A stretch of 62,047 nt of DNA from Lactobacillus sp. UCMA15818 (GTDB lineage Bacteria; Bacillota; Bacilli; Lactobacillales; Lactobacillaceae): NCBI RefSeq assembly GCF_030400225.1, contig NZ_VJYB01000010.1, positions 1 through 62,047 on the forward strand. The letters run 5' to 3'. Of the stretch, positions 16,377-25,278 are shown piece after piece (position 1 is the first letter of the stretch; each line of letters starts with the position of its first letter). The notes beneath the pieces are model-generated. The model made no database searches. It saw only the letters and a list, made by a program, of their open reading frames with translations, and was not told the origin of the DNA. A program made the translations under genes and the position numbers.

Positions 16377-17275
16377 GTATGGTTGTCTCAAGTATTGGTC
16401 AAGGTCTCTTATGGGCTATATTGGGAGTTGCTTTATTTTTAACATTCCGTATCTTGAATTTTCCAGATATGACTGTTGAAGGAACCTTCCCGCTAGGTGC
16501 TGCTGTAACAACTGCTGCAATCACTCGTGGGGTTTCTCCTTTCCTCGCGTGCCTTCTTGGTTTTATCGCTGGCGCACTTGCAGGATTACTAACCGGATTG
16601 CTATACACAAAAGGCAAGATTCCTATCTTGCTAGCTGGAATTCTTGTAATGACAGCGTGTTTGTCCATCAACCTGCGAATCATGGGTGGCTCAAATATCT
16701 CTTTATTAGGGAAGCAGACTATTTTCTCAAATCATTTTCTTGAGTCACTTCCTAAATATTTTGATAGTGTTTTCGTTGGCTTAGTCACAGTAGCGATAAT
16801 CACCATTTTATTAATGCTCTTTCTCCAGACCGAGTTGGGGCAGGCATTCATCGCAACCGGTGACAACCCAACGATGGCCCGTTCACTGGGGATTAACACA
16901 GACTCCATGACCATTATGGGACTAATGCTTTCTAACGGAATTATCGGTCTTGGTGGGGCTTTAATCTCCCAAAGCAATGGTTATGCAGATGTTAACATGG
17001 GAATTGGAATCATTGTGATTGCCCTTGCATCAATTATTATTGGGGAAGTTGTCTTTGGTGAGTTAACACTTAATCAAAGACTAATTGCTGTAACCCTAGG
17101 AAGTATTATCTACCGTTTTGTCATTTTGATTGTGTTACAGCTTGGCTTCAGTACAAACGATCTCAATTTACTGTCAGCAATAATCTTGGCTCTTTGCCTA
17201 ATGTCGCCTGTATTAGGTAAAAAACTAAAATTGACTAAGATTCTCACTCAAGGAGGGAGTAGAAATGCAAAATAA
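16373..17275 (+). CDS. trpY: ABC transporter permease, TrpY-like
   Basis: This 300-residue integral membrane protein is of the branched-chain/ribose permease type (BPD_transp_2), with about eight to nine hydrophobic segments and the FPDMTVEGTFPLGAA region typical of this subfamily. Its ATG overlaps the trpX TGA (ATGA), indicating translational coupling. It overlaps trpZ by 11 bp at its 3' end. It forms the channel of the TrpXYZ importer. Confidence 0.8.
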   Translation: MSMVVSSIGQGLLWAILGVALFLTFRILNFPDMTVEGTFPLGAAVTTAAITRGVSPFLACLLGFIAGALAGLLTGLLYTKGKIPILLAGILVMTACLSINLRIMGGSNISLLGKQTIFSNHFLESLPKYFDSVFVGLVTVAIITILLMLFLQTELGQAFIATGDNPTMARSLGINTDSMTIMGLMLSNGIIGLGGALISQSNGYADVNMGIGIIVIALASIIIGEVVFGELTLNQRLIAVTLGSIIYRFVILIVLQLGFSTNDLNLLSAIILALCLMSPVLGKKLKLTKILTQGGSRNAK

Positions 17276-18044
17276 ACCCATTCTTTCTCTAAAAAACATC
17301 GTTACAACTGTAAATTCAGGAACTCCTTCTGAGAATATTATTTTAAGTAATCTAAATCTTGATATCTTTTCTGGAGATTTCATTACAGTTTTAGGTTCAA
17401 ATGGTGCTGGTAAATCCACACTTTTCAATACAATTGCCGGTAATCTTGCAATAACTAGTGGTCATATTCTATTAAATGGAAAAGAGATTGCAAAGGAAAC
17501 AGTTGAAAAAAGAGCACAATACTTAGGAAGGGTCTTCCAAGATCCAAAAATGGGTACAGCTCCCCGAATGACTGTTGCTGAAAACTTGAATTTAGCCCTG
17601 CGTCGAGGAAACTCGCGCAACTTAACACTTCGTCACTTAACTAGTCACAAATCGCATTTTAAAGAATTGACTAGTTCTATGAGCAATGGATTAAACACCA
17701 AGCTAGATGTTGCAACCGAGAGCCTTTCTGGTGGTCAAAGGCAAGCACTTAGTTTTTTGATGGCCATTATCAAGAAACCTGAACTACTATTACTTGATGA
17801 ACACACGGCTGCATTAGATCCTAAAACAAGCTTTCAATTAATGGAAGAAACAAACAAGACCATCTCCGAGCAGCGCCTGACTTGCTTGATGATTACACAT
17901 CACTTGGATGATGCGCTAAAATACGGCAATCGCCTAATTGTGTTAGATAAGGGTAAAGTTGTTTTTGATGTTGCTGGCCCTGAAAAAGAACAGTTAACCA
18001 AGGAACGACTCTTAAGCTTCTTTAACGACTTAATTGAAGCTTAG
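17265..18044 (+). CDS. trpZ: ABC transporter ATP-binding protein, TrpZ-like
   Basis: This 259-residue ATPase subunit has Walker A GSNGAGKST (about residues 43-51), Q-loop FQDPKMG, signature LSGGQRQ, Walker B LLLLDEHTAALDP and the switch His in MITHHLDDAL. GGAGG precedes the ATG inside trpY. It is the last gene of the operon and is followed by a strong terminator. Confidence 0.85.
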   Translation: MQNKPILSLKNIVTTVNSGTPSENIILSNLNLDIFSGDFITVLGSNGAGKSTLFNTIAGNLAITSGHILLNGKEIAKETVEKRAQYLGRVFQDPKMGTAPRMTVAENLNLALRRGNSRNLTLRHLTSHKSHFKELTSSMSNGLNTKLDVATESLSGGQRQALSFLMAIIKKPELLLLDEHTAALDPKTSFQLMEETNKTISEQRLTCLMITHHLDDALKYGNRLIVLDKGKVVFDVAGPEKEQLTKERLLSFFNDLIEA

Positions 18045-18063
18045 TATACAATTTAATTTTAAA

Positions 18064-18109
18064 TAAATAAGGAGATAAGGCCAAAATATTGGCCCTACCT
18101 CCTTATTTA
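18064..18109. terminator. Bidirectional terminator after trpZ
   Basis: TAAATAAGGAG pairs with CTCCTTATTTA, and the inner GGCCAA/TTGGCC arms extend the stem. It lies between the converging trpZ and racemase genes. Confidence 0.8.
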
Positions 18110-18117
18110 TATCAGAT

Positions 18118-18163
18118 GATTATATTCTATAAGTCAAAACTTTCCGTTTAATCAATCTACCTT
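18118..18163 (+). repeat. Dispersed intergenic repeat, fragment
   Basis: It carries only the CTATAAGTCAAAACTTTCCG section of the family (consensus CATAAGTCAAAATTYTCCGTC), directly after a terminator hairpin and before the racemase stop codon. Confidence 0.45.
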
Positions 18164-18179
18164 GTAACTTTTTTAGACT

Positions 18180-19286
18180 TCAGTGTATTTCTTTTTCCGC
18201 TACTGTAAATCTAGCTAAATTTTCGAAATCAGGTTGATACCCCAACCCATTTTCTTTAGAGACATTTACAAATGTTCCATCAAGTTCAATTTCTGGCTTG
18301 ATAATATCCGCATCATAATATCGATGTGAAGCAGCAATATCATTGGGTAATGTATATCCCGGTAGCGTTGCAATCGCAACATTTGCGGCACGAGCAATTC
18401 CAGAATCAAGCATTCCACCACACCAACACTCAATTCCGTTTTCAATAGCAAATTTTTGTATCTTTTTTGCCATACCTAGGCCACCAACACGTGCAACTTT
18501 AATATTAATAATCCTTCCACTTTTTAGTTTCAACATTTTTTCAGCATCGTCAAGACTCACAATGCTCTCATCCAAACAGATGCTTGTCTTCAATTGCGCT
18601 TGAAGGGTTGCATGGTCAATCAAGTCACCAGGTTCTAATGGTTGTTCAATCATTATTAAGTTTAAGTCATCTAATTTTTTCAGTAGCTCAATATCCTTTA
18701 GACGATATGCTGAATTTGCATCTGCCATTAACATAGCATTCGGGAACTGCTTTCTTACCGCAGCAATATATTCATAATCTTTACCTGGTTTAATCTTCAT
18801 CTTAATCCGACGATAGCCATCTGCAATATATCCTGATACTGCTTTGACCAATGCTTCCGGTGACTCTTGTATCCCAATGCTTACACCCGTTTCAACTTTT
18901 ACTTTGTTTCCGCCAAGTGCTTCTGCCAAAGTTTTATTATTTTGTTTTGCATAGATATCCCATAGTGCACAATTGATTGCAGATTTTGACATATTATTCA
19001 TTCTTATATATGCAAAAATTTTATAAATATCATCTGGATGATTAATTTGTACATTCATTATTTTGGGAATCATTTGCTTTTCTAATAATTTCCAACTACC
19101 CTCCCTAAATTCCTCATTATAAAAAGGTATTTCCAGTGCTGAAGATTCTCCGTAACCCAATGTTCCATCTCGATCCTTTAATTCCAGAATTACACACTTT
19201 TTGTACTTCATTGCAGCAAAGCTTGTCTCGAAGGGTTTATTTAAGGGTAAATCAACTTTATACATCTTGACACTTTTAATAAACAT
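18180..19286 (-). CDS. N-succinyl/N-acyl amino acid racemase or OSBS-like enolase-superfamily enzyme
   Basis: This 368-residue enolase-superfamily enzyme of the MenC/NSAR branch racemises N-acylated amino acids or makes o-succinylbenzoate. Catalytic residues are all visible: the KxK pair (Lys162/Lys164 in IKMKIKPG), metal ligands Asp189 (DANSAY), Glu214 (IEQPL) and Asp239 (LDES), Lys263 (NIKVARVGG), and the GGMLDSGIARAAN loop. No menaquinone genes are near. An M20 amidohydrolase and a transporter share the operon, so N-acylamino acid racemisation is the better guess. The ATG has TAGGAG upstream. Confidence 0.78.
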   Translation of the reverse strand: MFIKSVKMYKVDLPLNKPFETSFAAMKYKKCVILELKDRDGTLGYGESSALEIPFYNEEFREGSWKLLEKQMIPKIMNVQINHPDDIYKIFAYIRMNNMSKSAINCALWDIYAKQNNKTLAEALGGNKVKVETGVSIGIQESPEALVKAVSGYIADGYRRIKMKIKPGKDYEYIAAVRKQFPNAMLMADANSAYRLKDIELLKKLDDLNLIMIEQPLEPGDLIDHATLQAQLKTSICLDESIVSLDDAEKMLKLKSGRIINIKVARVGGLGMAKKIQKFAIENGIECWCGGMLDSGIARAANVAIATLPGYTLPNDIAASHRYYDADIIKPEIELDGTFVNVSKENGLGYQPDFENLARFTVAEKEIH

Positions 19287-19309
19287 TACACAAATCTCCT
19301 ATCATTTCA

Positions 19310-20539
19310 TTAGTTAATTTCTGCATCTTTTTTTGATTCTGCCATCTTCTTAGTATTGAATGTTAATGCAACAATGAATGATACTGCTGCAGCAGCTACC
19401 AAGAACAAAAATGCCACACTATATGAACCACCAAATTGTTCTACCAAAATACCAATTAAAATAGGTGCTAAAAATCCAGCTAATTGTCCACCAAAGTTAA
19501 CAATGCCCACGGATGAACCATATGATTCCCTTGAAGCTAACTGTGCAAACAATGCAAAGCAACCACTAAACGCCATTGATTTAAAGAAATATGTCAATAT
19601 TTCAAATGAAATAACCCAAGTTAGTTCTGTGGAATGGTACATACCAAACATGAATACAGTAGTCAACAGACTTGCTAAAGCAATAAACCATTTTTCTCTT
19701 CCTACAAAAAAATGAACCATTAAATAGCCGCTCAAAATAGCACCTACACCTGCCGCAACAGATGGTAAAGGAACCATCCAAGCAATCCCAGCTAGATTGA
19801 TATGTCTTACCTGCAATAAATATGTCGGCATCCATGAGTCTAAGCCTTTTGTGATAACACTTAGACCAAAAACAACAATAACAAATTGCCAAATCATTTT
19901 GTCGAAAATAACCGCTCTTAATGGTACCTTCTGTGTAGTTTCAGCTAAGGTCTGATTCTGTTTTCTGATTGGTCTTAAGAGACAGAAGTAGACTACTACA
20001 AAAACCAGCCCTAAAATACCCATTAAATGAAAAGCATTCTTCCACCCAAAGGTTGCGATGATTGGTGCGATTAGAACAGGAGCAATCGCCGCACCAGCAT
20101 AATTTGATGAAACAATTGCTGATGTTGCTTGTGACCGTGACTTATAGGTAAATTCTTCTGCTATTTGCTTCAAACTAGCCGAAGGAAATGCACCCTCACC
20201 TATTCCAAACAAAACTCTAATAACTAATAATGATGCAAGTGACCATGCAAAACCTGTTGTGATAGTAAAAATTGACCACATAGTAATTGCAATAATAACT
20301 GTCAACTTTGAACCAAATTTATCAGTAAGCCAGCCTCCAGGTATCTGCATAAAAGCATAACTGAAGAAAAATGCACTTGAAACAATACCTAGTTGTGTTG
20401 TACTTAAATGAAATTCTGTTCCAATATATGAAAGAGCAATATTTATTGCTGAACGATCAATAAAACAAATTATAAAGGCAATATAAATTAAAATAAAAGT
20501 TACTTTTGGTTTCTTTTTCTGATCCATTATTTGATCCAT
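19310..20539 (-). CDS. MFS transporter, anion:cation symporter (ACS) family
   Basis: This 409-residue, 12-helix transporter has the ACS signature CFIDRSAINIALSYI in helix 1, GGWLTDKFGSK (motif A) and RVLFGIGEGAFPSASLKQIAEEF in helix 4. ACS members import organic anions such as hexuronates, phthalate and N-acyl or peptide-like acids. The second ATG (20539) was chosen for its 8-bp spacing from AGGGGAG. It lies between the M20 hydrolase and the racemase, so it probably brings in their N-acylated substrate. Confidence 0.82.
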   Translation of the reverse strand: MDQIMDQKKKPKVTFILIYIAFIICFIDRSAINIALSYIGTEFHLSTTQLGIVSSAFFFSYAFMQIPGGWLTDKFGSKLTVIIAITMWSIFTITTGFAWSLASLLVIRVLFGIGEGAFPSASLKQIAEEFTYKSRSQATSAIVSSNYAGAAIAPVLIAPIIATFGWKNAFHLMGILGLVFVVVYFCLLRPIRKQNQTLAETTQKVPLRAVIFDKMIWQFVIVVFGLSVITKGLDSWMPTYLLQVRHINLAGIAWMVPLPSVAAGVGAILSGYLMVHFFVGREKWFIALASLLTTVFMFGMYHSTELTWVISFEILTYFFKSMAFSGCFALFAQLASRESYGSSVGIVNFGGQLAGFLAPILIGILVEQFGGSYSVAFLFLVAAAAVSFIVALTFNTKKMAESKKDAEIN

Positions 20540-20563
20540 AATCATTTCTCCCCTACGTTTGAC

Positions 20564-21901
20564 TTAAGCCAAATTTTGTATTAATTCATAAACTAAAGTA
20601 ATACCCTCAATAAATGCCTTTTGGCTAATATTCTCATTCGTTGAATGATTAGCCTGATCAAAATTTGCAAGCGGCAATGTATATGCAGGTACTTTCAATA
20701 CATCTGTCCAAATATAGTTTGGTACCGTTCCTGGCATAACGGGCTCTACTAAAGCCTTGCCATCTATTTTTTTCAATGCTTTACATATTTTTTTAATATC
20801 CGGTGCGTTACTTGCAGTATTACTTGTTGGAACTTCAACTAAATAATCAACTACAAATTCTTCTGAAAGAAGATCTTCCTTTAGTAATTGCTGTAATCCC
20901 TTTTTTATCTCAGTAATATTTTGTCTTCCTACCAACCTACAATCTATTTTTAGAATAGCTTGGTGTGGAATAATTGTCTTTATACCTTTTTCGCTATACC
21001 CTGCATTTATACCTGAAATATTAAAAGTAGGTTCAAACATTAACTTGTGATAATATTCTTTAGCATTACATGGTAATTTTTTTACACCGGTCTGTTCCTC
21101 AATTACTTCTTTTTCATAGGGTAATTCAGCCAACCAATTTTCTTCTTGCTGGTTTGGTTCCTTGACACCTTCATAGAAATTCGGAATCAATACTCTTTCC
21201 TGTGAAAAATCATATATCTTATTCAATATGTTAATAAGCTTTGCAGCTGCATTATCCATGACATTTCCCATATTGCCAGAATGATTATCATTTAGAGCGG
21301 TCTTAGCTCTGATTTCGAATCCAAATGCACCACGATTACCCAATCTCAAAATATGTTGTCCAAATTGATTAATTGAGCCATCAACCACAAAAGCTGAATC
21401 AACATTATTTAACGTCTTACTAGCTAGCTTAACAATTGTATCTTTTAAATGGGGACTGCCCTGTTCCTCTTCACCTTCAATTACCAATTGAATATTAAAT
21501 GGAAAATTCCCATGAACCTCTTTGTACATATATAATCCAAAAATTACTGCCAATAGCTGCCCTTTGTTATCACCTGTTCCTCTGCCCCAATACCTATCGT
21601 TAGCTTTCTTCAAGGTAAAAGGTTCACTATTCCATTCATTAATATTTCCTGGAGGCATCACATCATAATGTCCATAGAATAATTTAGTTGTATCTGACTT
21701 ACCAGTGACTGTTGCTACAATCAAAGGTGCACCATCCGTATTAATTATTTTTACCTTTGCAGCAAATAATCGGGTCAATAATCTATCTAGGAAAAAAACA
21801 GCAGCTTCTTGATCTTCATTGCCACTAGTACTTCTCAATCGTATAAACTTATCCAAAATATCTTCAAAGTATCCGATATGTGTCTCAATGAACTTTCTCA
21901 T
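20564..21901 (-). CDS. M20-family metallopeptidase / amidohydrolase
   Basis: This 445-residue cytoplasmic di-zinc hydrolase has the metal-site motifs GHYDVMPPG (His, Asp), GRGTGDNKGQ (bridging Asp), EGEEEQGS (catalytic Glu and ligand Glu), VVDGS and the late NHSTNENI His. A dimerisation domain is inserted at about 190-320. Family members cleave dipeptides or N-acyl groups from amino acids. The ATG at 21901 is favoured by its distance from AGAGG; a GTG at 21913 overlaps that site. It is the first gene of the operon and divergent from a LysR gene. Confidence 0.82.
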   Translation of the reverse strand: MRKFIETHIGYFEDILDKFIRLRSTSGNEDQEAAVFFLDRLLTRLFAAKVKIINTDGAPLIVATVTGKSDTTKLFYGHYDVMPPGNINEWNSEPFTLKKANDRYWGRGTGDNKGQLLAVIFGLYMYKEVHGNFPFNIQLVIEGEEEQGSPHLKDTIVKLASKTLNNVDSAFVVDGSINQFGQHILRLGNRGAFGFEIRAKTALNDNHSGNMGNVMDNAAAKLINILNKIYDFSQERVLIPNFYEGVKEPNQQEENWLAELPYEKEVIEEQTGVKKLPCNAKEYYHKLMFEPTFNISGINAGYSEKGIKTIIPHQAILKIDCRLVGRQNITEIKKGLQQLLKEDLLSEEFVVDYLVEVPTSNTASNAPDIKKICKALKKIDGKALVEPVMPGTVPNYIWTDVLKVPAYTLPLANFDQANHSTNENISQKAFIEGITLVYELIQNLA

Positions 21902-21967
21902 ACTAAAACTCACCTCTTTTTAATTTAATTTTAATTTTAATAAAAATTATATTGCTATAGATTAATG

Positions 21968-21980
21968 TTGTAAAATACAA
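21968..21980 (+). promoter_or_regulatory. LysR-type box (T-N11-A) between the M20 operon and the LysR gene
   Basis: TTGTA-AAA-TACAA is a perfect dyad with the T-N11-A pattern of LysR binding sites. It is placed in the 127-bp divergent intergenic region, where a LysR regulator would control both directions. Confidence 0.5.
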
Positions 21981-22028
21981 TAAATGCAATAGACTATATC
22001 AGAAATGTTATATTAGGGAGGATTCAAA

Positions 22029-22898
22029 ATGCGCCTTTTACAATTACATTACTTTATCGAAGTTGCTGAAACTCAAAATATCTCACAAACGGCTAAAAAG
22101 CTTCATATTTCTCAACCTGCCCTTAGCCGTAGTATTAAAGAGCTTGAACAAGATCTTGGTATCGAACTTTTTTCTCGTAATAAGCATTCGTTGGAATTAA
22201 ACCCACAAGGAAAATCGTTTCACCATAATATCCGACAAGCACTTGAACTAATTGATGATGCTGTTGTAATCGCACAACGACTAAATGATTTGAAAGCACA
22301 CAGTATTATTTTACGTGTACAGCGAACCTCACCTCTCATTCCAGAAATAATTCATCATATTAAAAAAATAGTTCCCGAGGTGGATATTCAGCTTGCCCAA
22401 CATGGTTTGGAGAGTGACTGGTTGGACCGCTATGACTTTGAGTTTTCTACTTATCCAATTAAAGGCAATGAAAATATTTTGTTGCTTGATGAAGAAATAC
22501 TAATTGCCACAAGTACTAATTCTGAACTCGCTTCTTTTAACACAGTTAATTTGAATCAATTGAAAAACAGAAAAATTATTATGACCAATCCCTCTCCATT
22601 AAGAGGGATTATTGAAAATTATTTTAGAGAATCCAAGTTTGCAATTAAGCCTGAATTTGTAACGAGTGATCTAAACACCTTGTTTGGTTTGATTTCAGAA
22701 AATATTGGAATTGGTTTTATTCCCGAAAAATCTTGGAATATGCCAGTTAAACCTAAAATTCATCTAGCACATTTTGAACCAGATATTTTAAAAAGAAAGC
22801 TTTATTTAAGTTATTTACCCTCACTAGAAGAACGAAAATATCATGTTAACGTAAAGAATGCTATTTTGAAATATTTTGAAGAATTGGGAAAATCATAA
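22029..22898 (+). CDS. LysR-family transcriptional regulator
   Basis: This 289-residue regulator has an N-terminal winged helix (LLQLHYFIEVAETQNISQTA, ISQPALSRSIKELE) and a C-terminal substrate-binding domain. AGGGAGG precedes the ATG. It is divergent from the M20-transporter-racemase operon with a T-N11-A dyad between them. It is therefore likely to be the activator of that operon, responding to the imported N-acylamino acid or a product. Confidence 0.85.
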   Translation: MRLLQLHYFIEVAETQNISQTAKKLHISQPALSRSIKELEQDLGIELFSRNKHSLELNPQGKSFHHNIRQALELIDDAVVIAQRLNDLKAHSIILRVQRTSPLIPEIIHHIKKIVPEVDIQLAQHGLESDWLDRYDFEFSTYPIKGNENILLLDEEILIATSTNSELASFNTVNLNQLKNRKIIMTNPSPLRGIIENYFRESKFAIKPEFVTSDLNTLFGLISENIGIGFIPEKSWNMPVKPKIHLAHFEPDILKRKLYLSYLPSLEERKYHVNVKNAILKYFEELGKS

Positions 22899-22920
22899 TT
22901 CTTTATTTTACACTGAAAAG

Positions 22921-23092
22921 AGTGTGTCATAAGTTGGGAAAATTTGAGTCCCAACTAGAAATTACGAACATAGCGAGTACTTTGCTATGAGTAATTCGAA
23001 GTTAAAGGGAGTTTTGACTTATGAAACATGTTTACTCGTAATAAATAAAGGAACTGAATCAAAAATTAACTTTTGACTCAGTCCCTATCTAT
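22921..23092 (-). repeat. Dispersed intergenic repeat, near full-length copy (minus orientation)
   Basis: Read on the minus strand: hairpin CTGAGTCAAAAGTTAA..., bridge, GTTTCATAAGTCAAAA, then the palindrome AATTACTCATAGCAAAGT...GCTATGTTCGTAATT and the tail ATGACACACTC. The hairpin at 23049-23083 probably terminates the LysR transcript. Confidence 0.7.
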
Positions 23093-23131
23093 TTTAAGAA
23101 ATATTAAATTTACAATTTACGAAAATTTTTT

Positions 23132-23167
23132 TAAAAAAAAGATACTTCCAAAATTGGTAGCATCTTT
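23132..23167 (-). terminator. Terminator of the small membrane protein gene
   Basis: AAGATGCTACCAA pairs with TTGGAAGTATCTT (two mismatches) on the minus strand, followed by eight T. It lies downstream of the stop at 23201. Confidence 0.7.
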
Positions 23168-23200
23168 TTTCATCAATTTAATCTGCTCAATCATACTAAA

Positions 23201-23464
23201 TCATTTTGTTTTTTCAATACTAAACACTGGTCGTACCAAAATACCCAACAGTACTACACCTAATGCTGCAACCACTATGCCAGCAAGAAAACTTCCAGCT
23301 AAGAAAATTCCTAATGCAGTTGTTGCAACTAACCCAAAGATAGTCAAAAAGATTCCTAGTTTCTGAATCATATTTAGACGATTAAATTCTCGATAAAAAC
23401 CTACTTCCAAGAGTAAAACACCAATAACTGCGATAGTTCCGAATAACACGTGTCCAAATACCAT
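23201..23464 (-). CDS. Small membrane protein of unknown function
   Basis: This 87-residue, strongly hydrophobic protein has three probable membrane helices and a charged segment FYREFNRLNM after the first. I do not recognise a named family. AGGAGGAAATAATT before the ATG and a dedicated terminator make it a real gene. It lies downstream of the panE-like gene on the same strand with a 106-bp gap, so it may be transcribed alone. Confidence 0.65.
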   Translation of the reverse strand: MVFGHVLFGTIAVIGVLLLEVGFYREFNRLNMIQKLGIFLTIFGLVATTALGIFLAGSFLAGIVVAALGVVLLGILVRPVFSIEKTK

Positions 23465-23570
23465 AATTATTTCCTCCTCTTTTTTAACTCTTTGAGTTTA
23501 AAACATTGATATATCCTTGAGTATATCAATCATTTTAGTATCCCGTCAAGTAGATTGTGTAAAATATTTT

Positions 23571-24527
23571 TTAGTGATATTTTCTCATCAACTCAGCCAG
23601 GTGAACTTGTTGTGTAACAAATTCATGAGTACGACAAATATAATCATGTTCACGACCGATTTTTGCAATATAGCCATTGATATAGTCAACTTCTGTTGGC
23701 CTTCCTTTAGAAAAGTCTTGATACATAGACGGATAATGATACTTAAGTGCATGGCTTGTAGTTGTAACTGAATCAATCTCCTCTTGTCTAGTTTCAATCA
23801 GATAAATTCCAGCCCGTTCGCACGCATCATATGCTTCATCAAATAATTGACGTGCCATCTGAGGAACACCTTCATACTCAATAAACTGACCCATTTGGAC
23901 TTCAAACATCGTACACAACGTATTTACAACAGCATTAAAAACCACTTTTGACATGCACATTCCAAGATAATCTGCAACAACAATTGGCCCTAAGTATGCT
24001 TTTTTCAAATCCGCAACAAAATCTGTAATCTCTCCTGGAACACTCTTGCTTGCATACATGGCAAGATGCATAACTTCTGCACCTTTTGCTCCCATAAAAT
24101 CAACATCTGCTGGTCCATCTAACCTTGTGGCAATCATTGCAGTCCCGCAAATTATTTTCTCAGGTGAAAAATATTGAGCGATTTTTTCAAAATGACCCAT
24201 TCCATTCATCGCAGAAAAAACATATTGATCATCATGAAAAAGTCCTGCTTTGGCATCACGTGCGAGTTCTTCTTCCAGCTGCATTTGTTTTTTAAAAACT
24301 ATCCATACATCGGGATGACCTTGATATTCTTCTGGATAATAAATATTAATTGGAACAACCCTCCGATTTTCATGGTCTCTGGCTACTGAAACTCCACCCA
24401 ACTCACGAACTTTCTCTACATTTGGTTCCCAAGTATCAATGAAGTCAACCTCAACACCTGCATTCTCCTGTAACATAACACCATAACGATAACCCATTGC
24501 GCCTGCACCAATAACTCCATACTTCAT
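23571..24527 (-). CDS. 2-dehydropantoate 2-reductase-like (PanE/ApbA) 2-ketoacid reductase, copy 1
   Basis: This 318-residue NADPH-dependent reductase has the N-terminal dinucleotide site GVIGAGAMGYRYG, a central linker AMNGMGHFEKI and an ApbA C-terminal domain with the conserved Lys/Asn region MSKVVFNAVVNTLC and GRPTEVDYINGY. PanE makes pantoate, but in lactic acid bacteria homologues also reduce branched-chain 2-ketoacids to hydroxyacids. Control by a T-box leader on an amino acid signal favours the ketoacid role. It is clearly paralogous to the divergent gene at 25279-26223. Confidence 0.8.
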   Translation of the reverse strand: MKYGVIGAGAMGYRYGVMLQENAGVEVDFIDTWEPNVEKVRELGGVSVARDHENRRVVPINIYYPEEYQGHPDVWIVFKKQMQLEEELARDAKAGLFHDDQYVFSAMNGMGHFEKIAQYFSPEKIICGTAMIATRLDGPADVDFMGAKGAEVMHLAMYASKSVPGEITDFVADLKKAYLGPIVVADYLGMCMSKVVFNAVVNTLCTMFEVQMGQFIEYEGVPQMARQLFDEAYDACERAGIYLIETRQEEIDSVTTTSHALKYHYPSMYQDFSKGRPTEVDYINGYIAKIGREHDYICRTHEFVTQQVHLAELMRKYH

Positions 24528-24555
24528 ACTATCAACATCTCCTTTTTTTTAATAC

Positions 24556-24828
24556 AAAAAACGCCCTTAGATTGATTGTATCATCAATCCAAGGGCGTTC
24601 GTAAACGCGGTACCACCTTTTTTGAACTAAAAAGTTCATCTTACAGGAAATAACAAAATTGTTATTCCAACTTTATAATGGAAGTATCCATCTTACCTCT
24701 GAAAGCAAGCTCTCAAATACAACTTTCGTAAAATAGTTTTGATATGTTTGCACCACCACATACTCTCTAAGCAAAACTAAGTCATTAATCTTTGTAGTTG
24801 AATAAACTAGTCTATTAATATTGGTATT
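24556..24828 (-). promoter_or_regulatory. T-box leader of panE-like copy 1
   Basis: The minus-strand RNA contains AGAGAGTATG with a GGTGGTGCAA loop in Stem I, and the T-box core GGTGGTACCGCG (24606-24617). A terminator follows, pairing AAGGGCGT and ACGCCCTT (24561-24598) and then a T run. It senses an uncharged tRNA; the specifier codon could not be fixed with confidence. Confidence 0.9.
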
Positions 24829-24857
24829 AGTTTATTCCAAGAAGTTTAAGATGTCAA
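24829..24857 (-). promoter_or_regulatory. Promoter of T-box leader 1
   Basis: On the minus strand TTGACA (24852-24857), 17 bp, TAAACT (24829-24834). Confidence 0.65.
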
Positions 24858-24924
24858 TCTTTTTTTAATAAAAAACTAATTTTAAATTCATTTTACATAT
24901 AATCATCTTTTCTTTCAAAAGCTA

Positions 24925-24953
24925 TTGACTACAGCAAAAAAAAGTATTAGACT
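24925..24953 (+). promoter_or_regulatory. Promoter of T-box leader 2
   Basis: TTGACT (24925-24930), 17 bp, TAGACT (24948-24953), just upstream of the second T-box leader. Confidence 0.5.
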
Positions 24954-24959
24954 TCAAAC

Positions 24960-25242
24960 ATATTAAAAAAAGATGAGATAGCGTGTTGATGAGAAGCTTT
25001 ATTAATTAGATGGATTTAGCGAACCTAATCTTGGTGAAAGTAGGTATCCTAGATTAATAAAAATCATCTCTGAGCGTAGTGGTCGAAATTTGCAGCAAAT
25101 AAGTAAATCACTTTGGGGGCACCCATTATAGTGCTGACGAATTGATTTTTAGTTCGAATAAAGGCTCACATCGTGAGTGAACAAAAGGTGGTACCACGCG
25201 AGGGCGTCCTTTAGACATTTGTCTATTGGACGTCCTTTTTTT
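24960..25242 (+). promoter_or_regulatory. T-box leader of panE-like copy 2
   Basis: Stem I begins around GAGAT (24975) and closes with ATCTC (25066-25070). Just before the closing arm, ATC (25063-25065) followed by A is a candidate isoleucine specifier. The T-box core AGGTGGTACCACGCG lies at 25186-25200. The terminator pairs GGGCGTCC with GGACGTCC (25202-25236) and is followed by seven T. Confidence 0.9.
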
Positions 25243-25278
25243 CATCTTCATCATAAAATATTACTAGGAGGAGTCTTC

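Noticed and set aside
18180-19286. menC (o-succinylbenzoate synthase) as the firm name for the enolase-superfamily gene
   Set aside because: Sequence alone cannot separate OSBS from NSAR, and the operon partners (M20 hydrolase, transporter) do not belong to menaquinone synthesis.
25177-25278. N-terminal extension of panE copy 2 upstream of 25279
   Set aside because: The extension is encoded inside the T-box core and terminator and lacks a ribosome site; the ATG at 25279 has AGGAGGAG.
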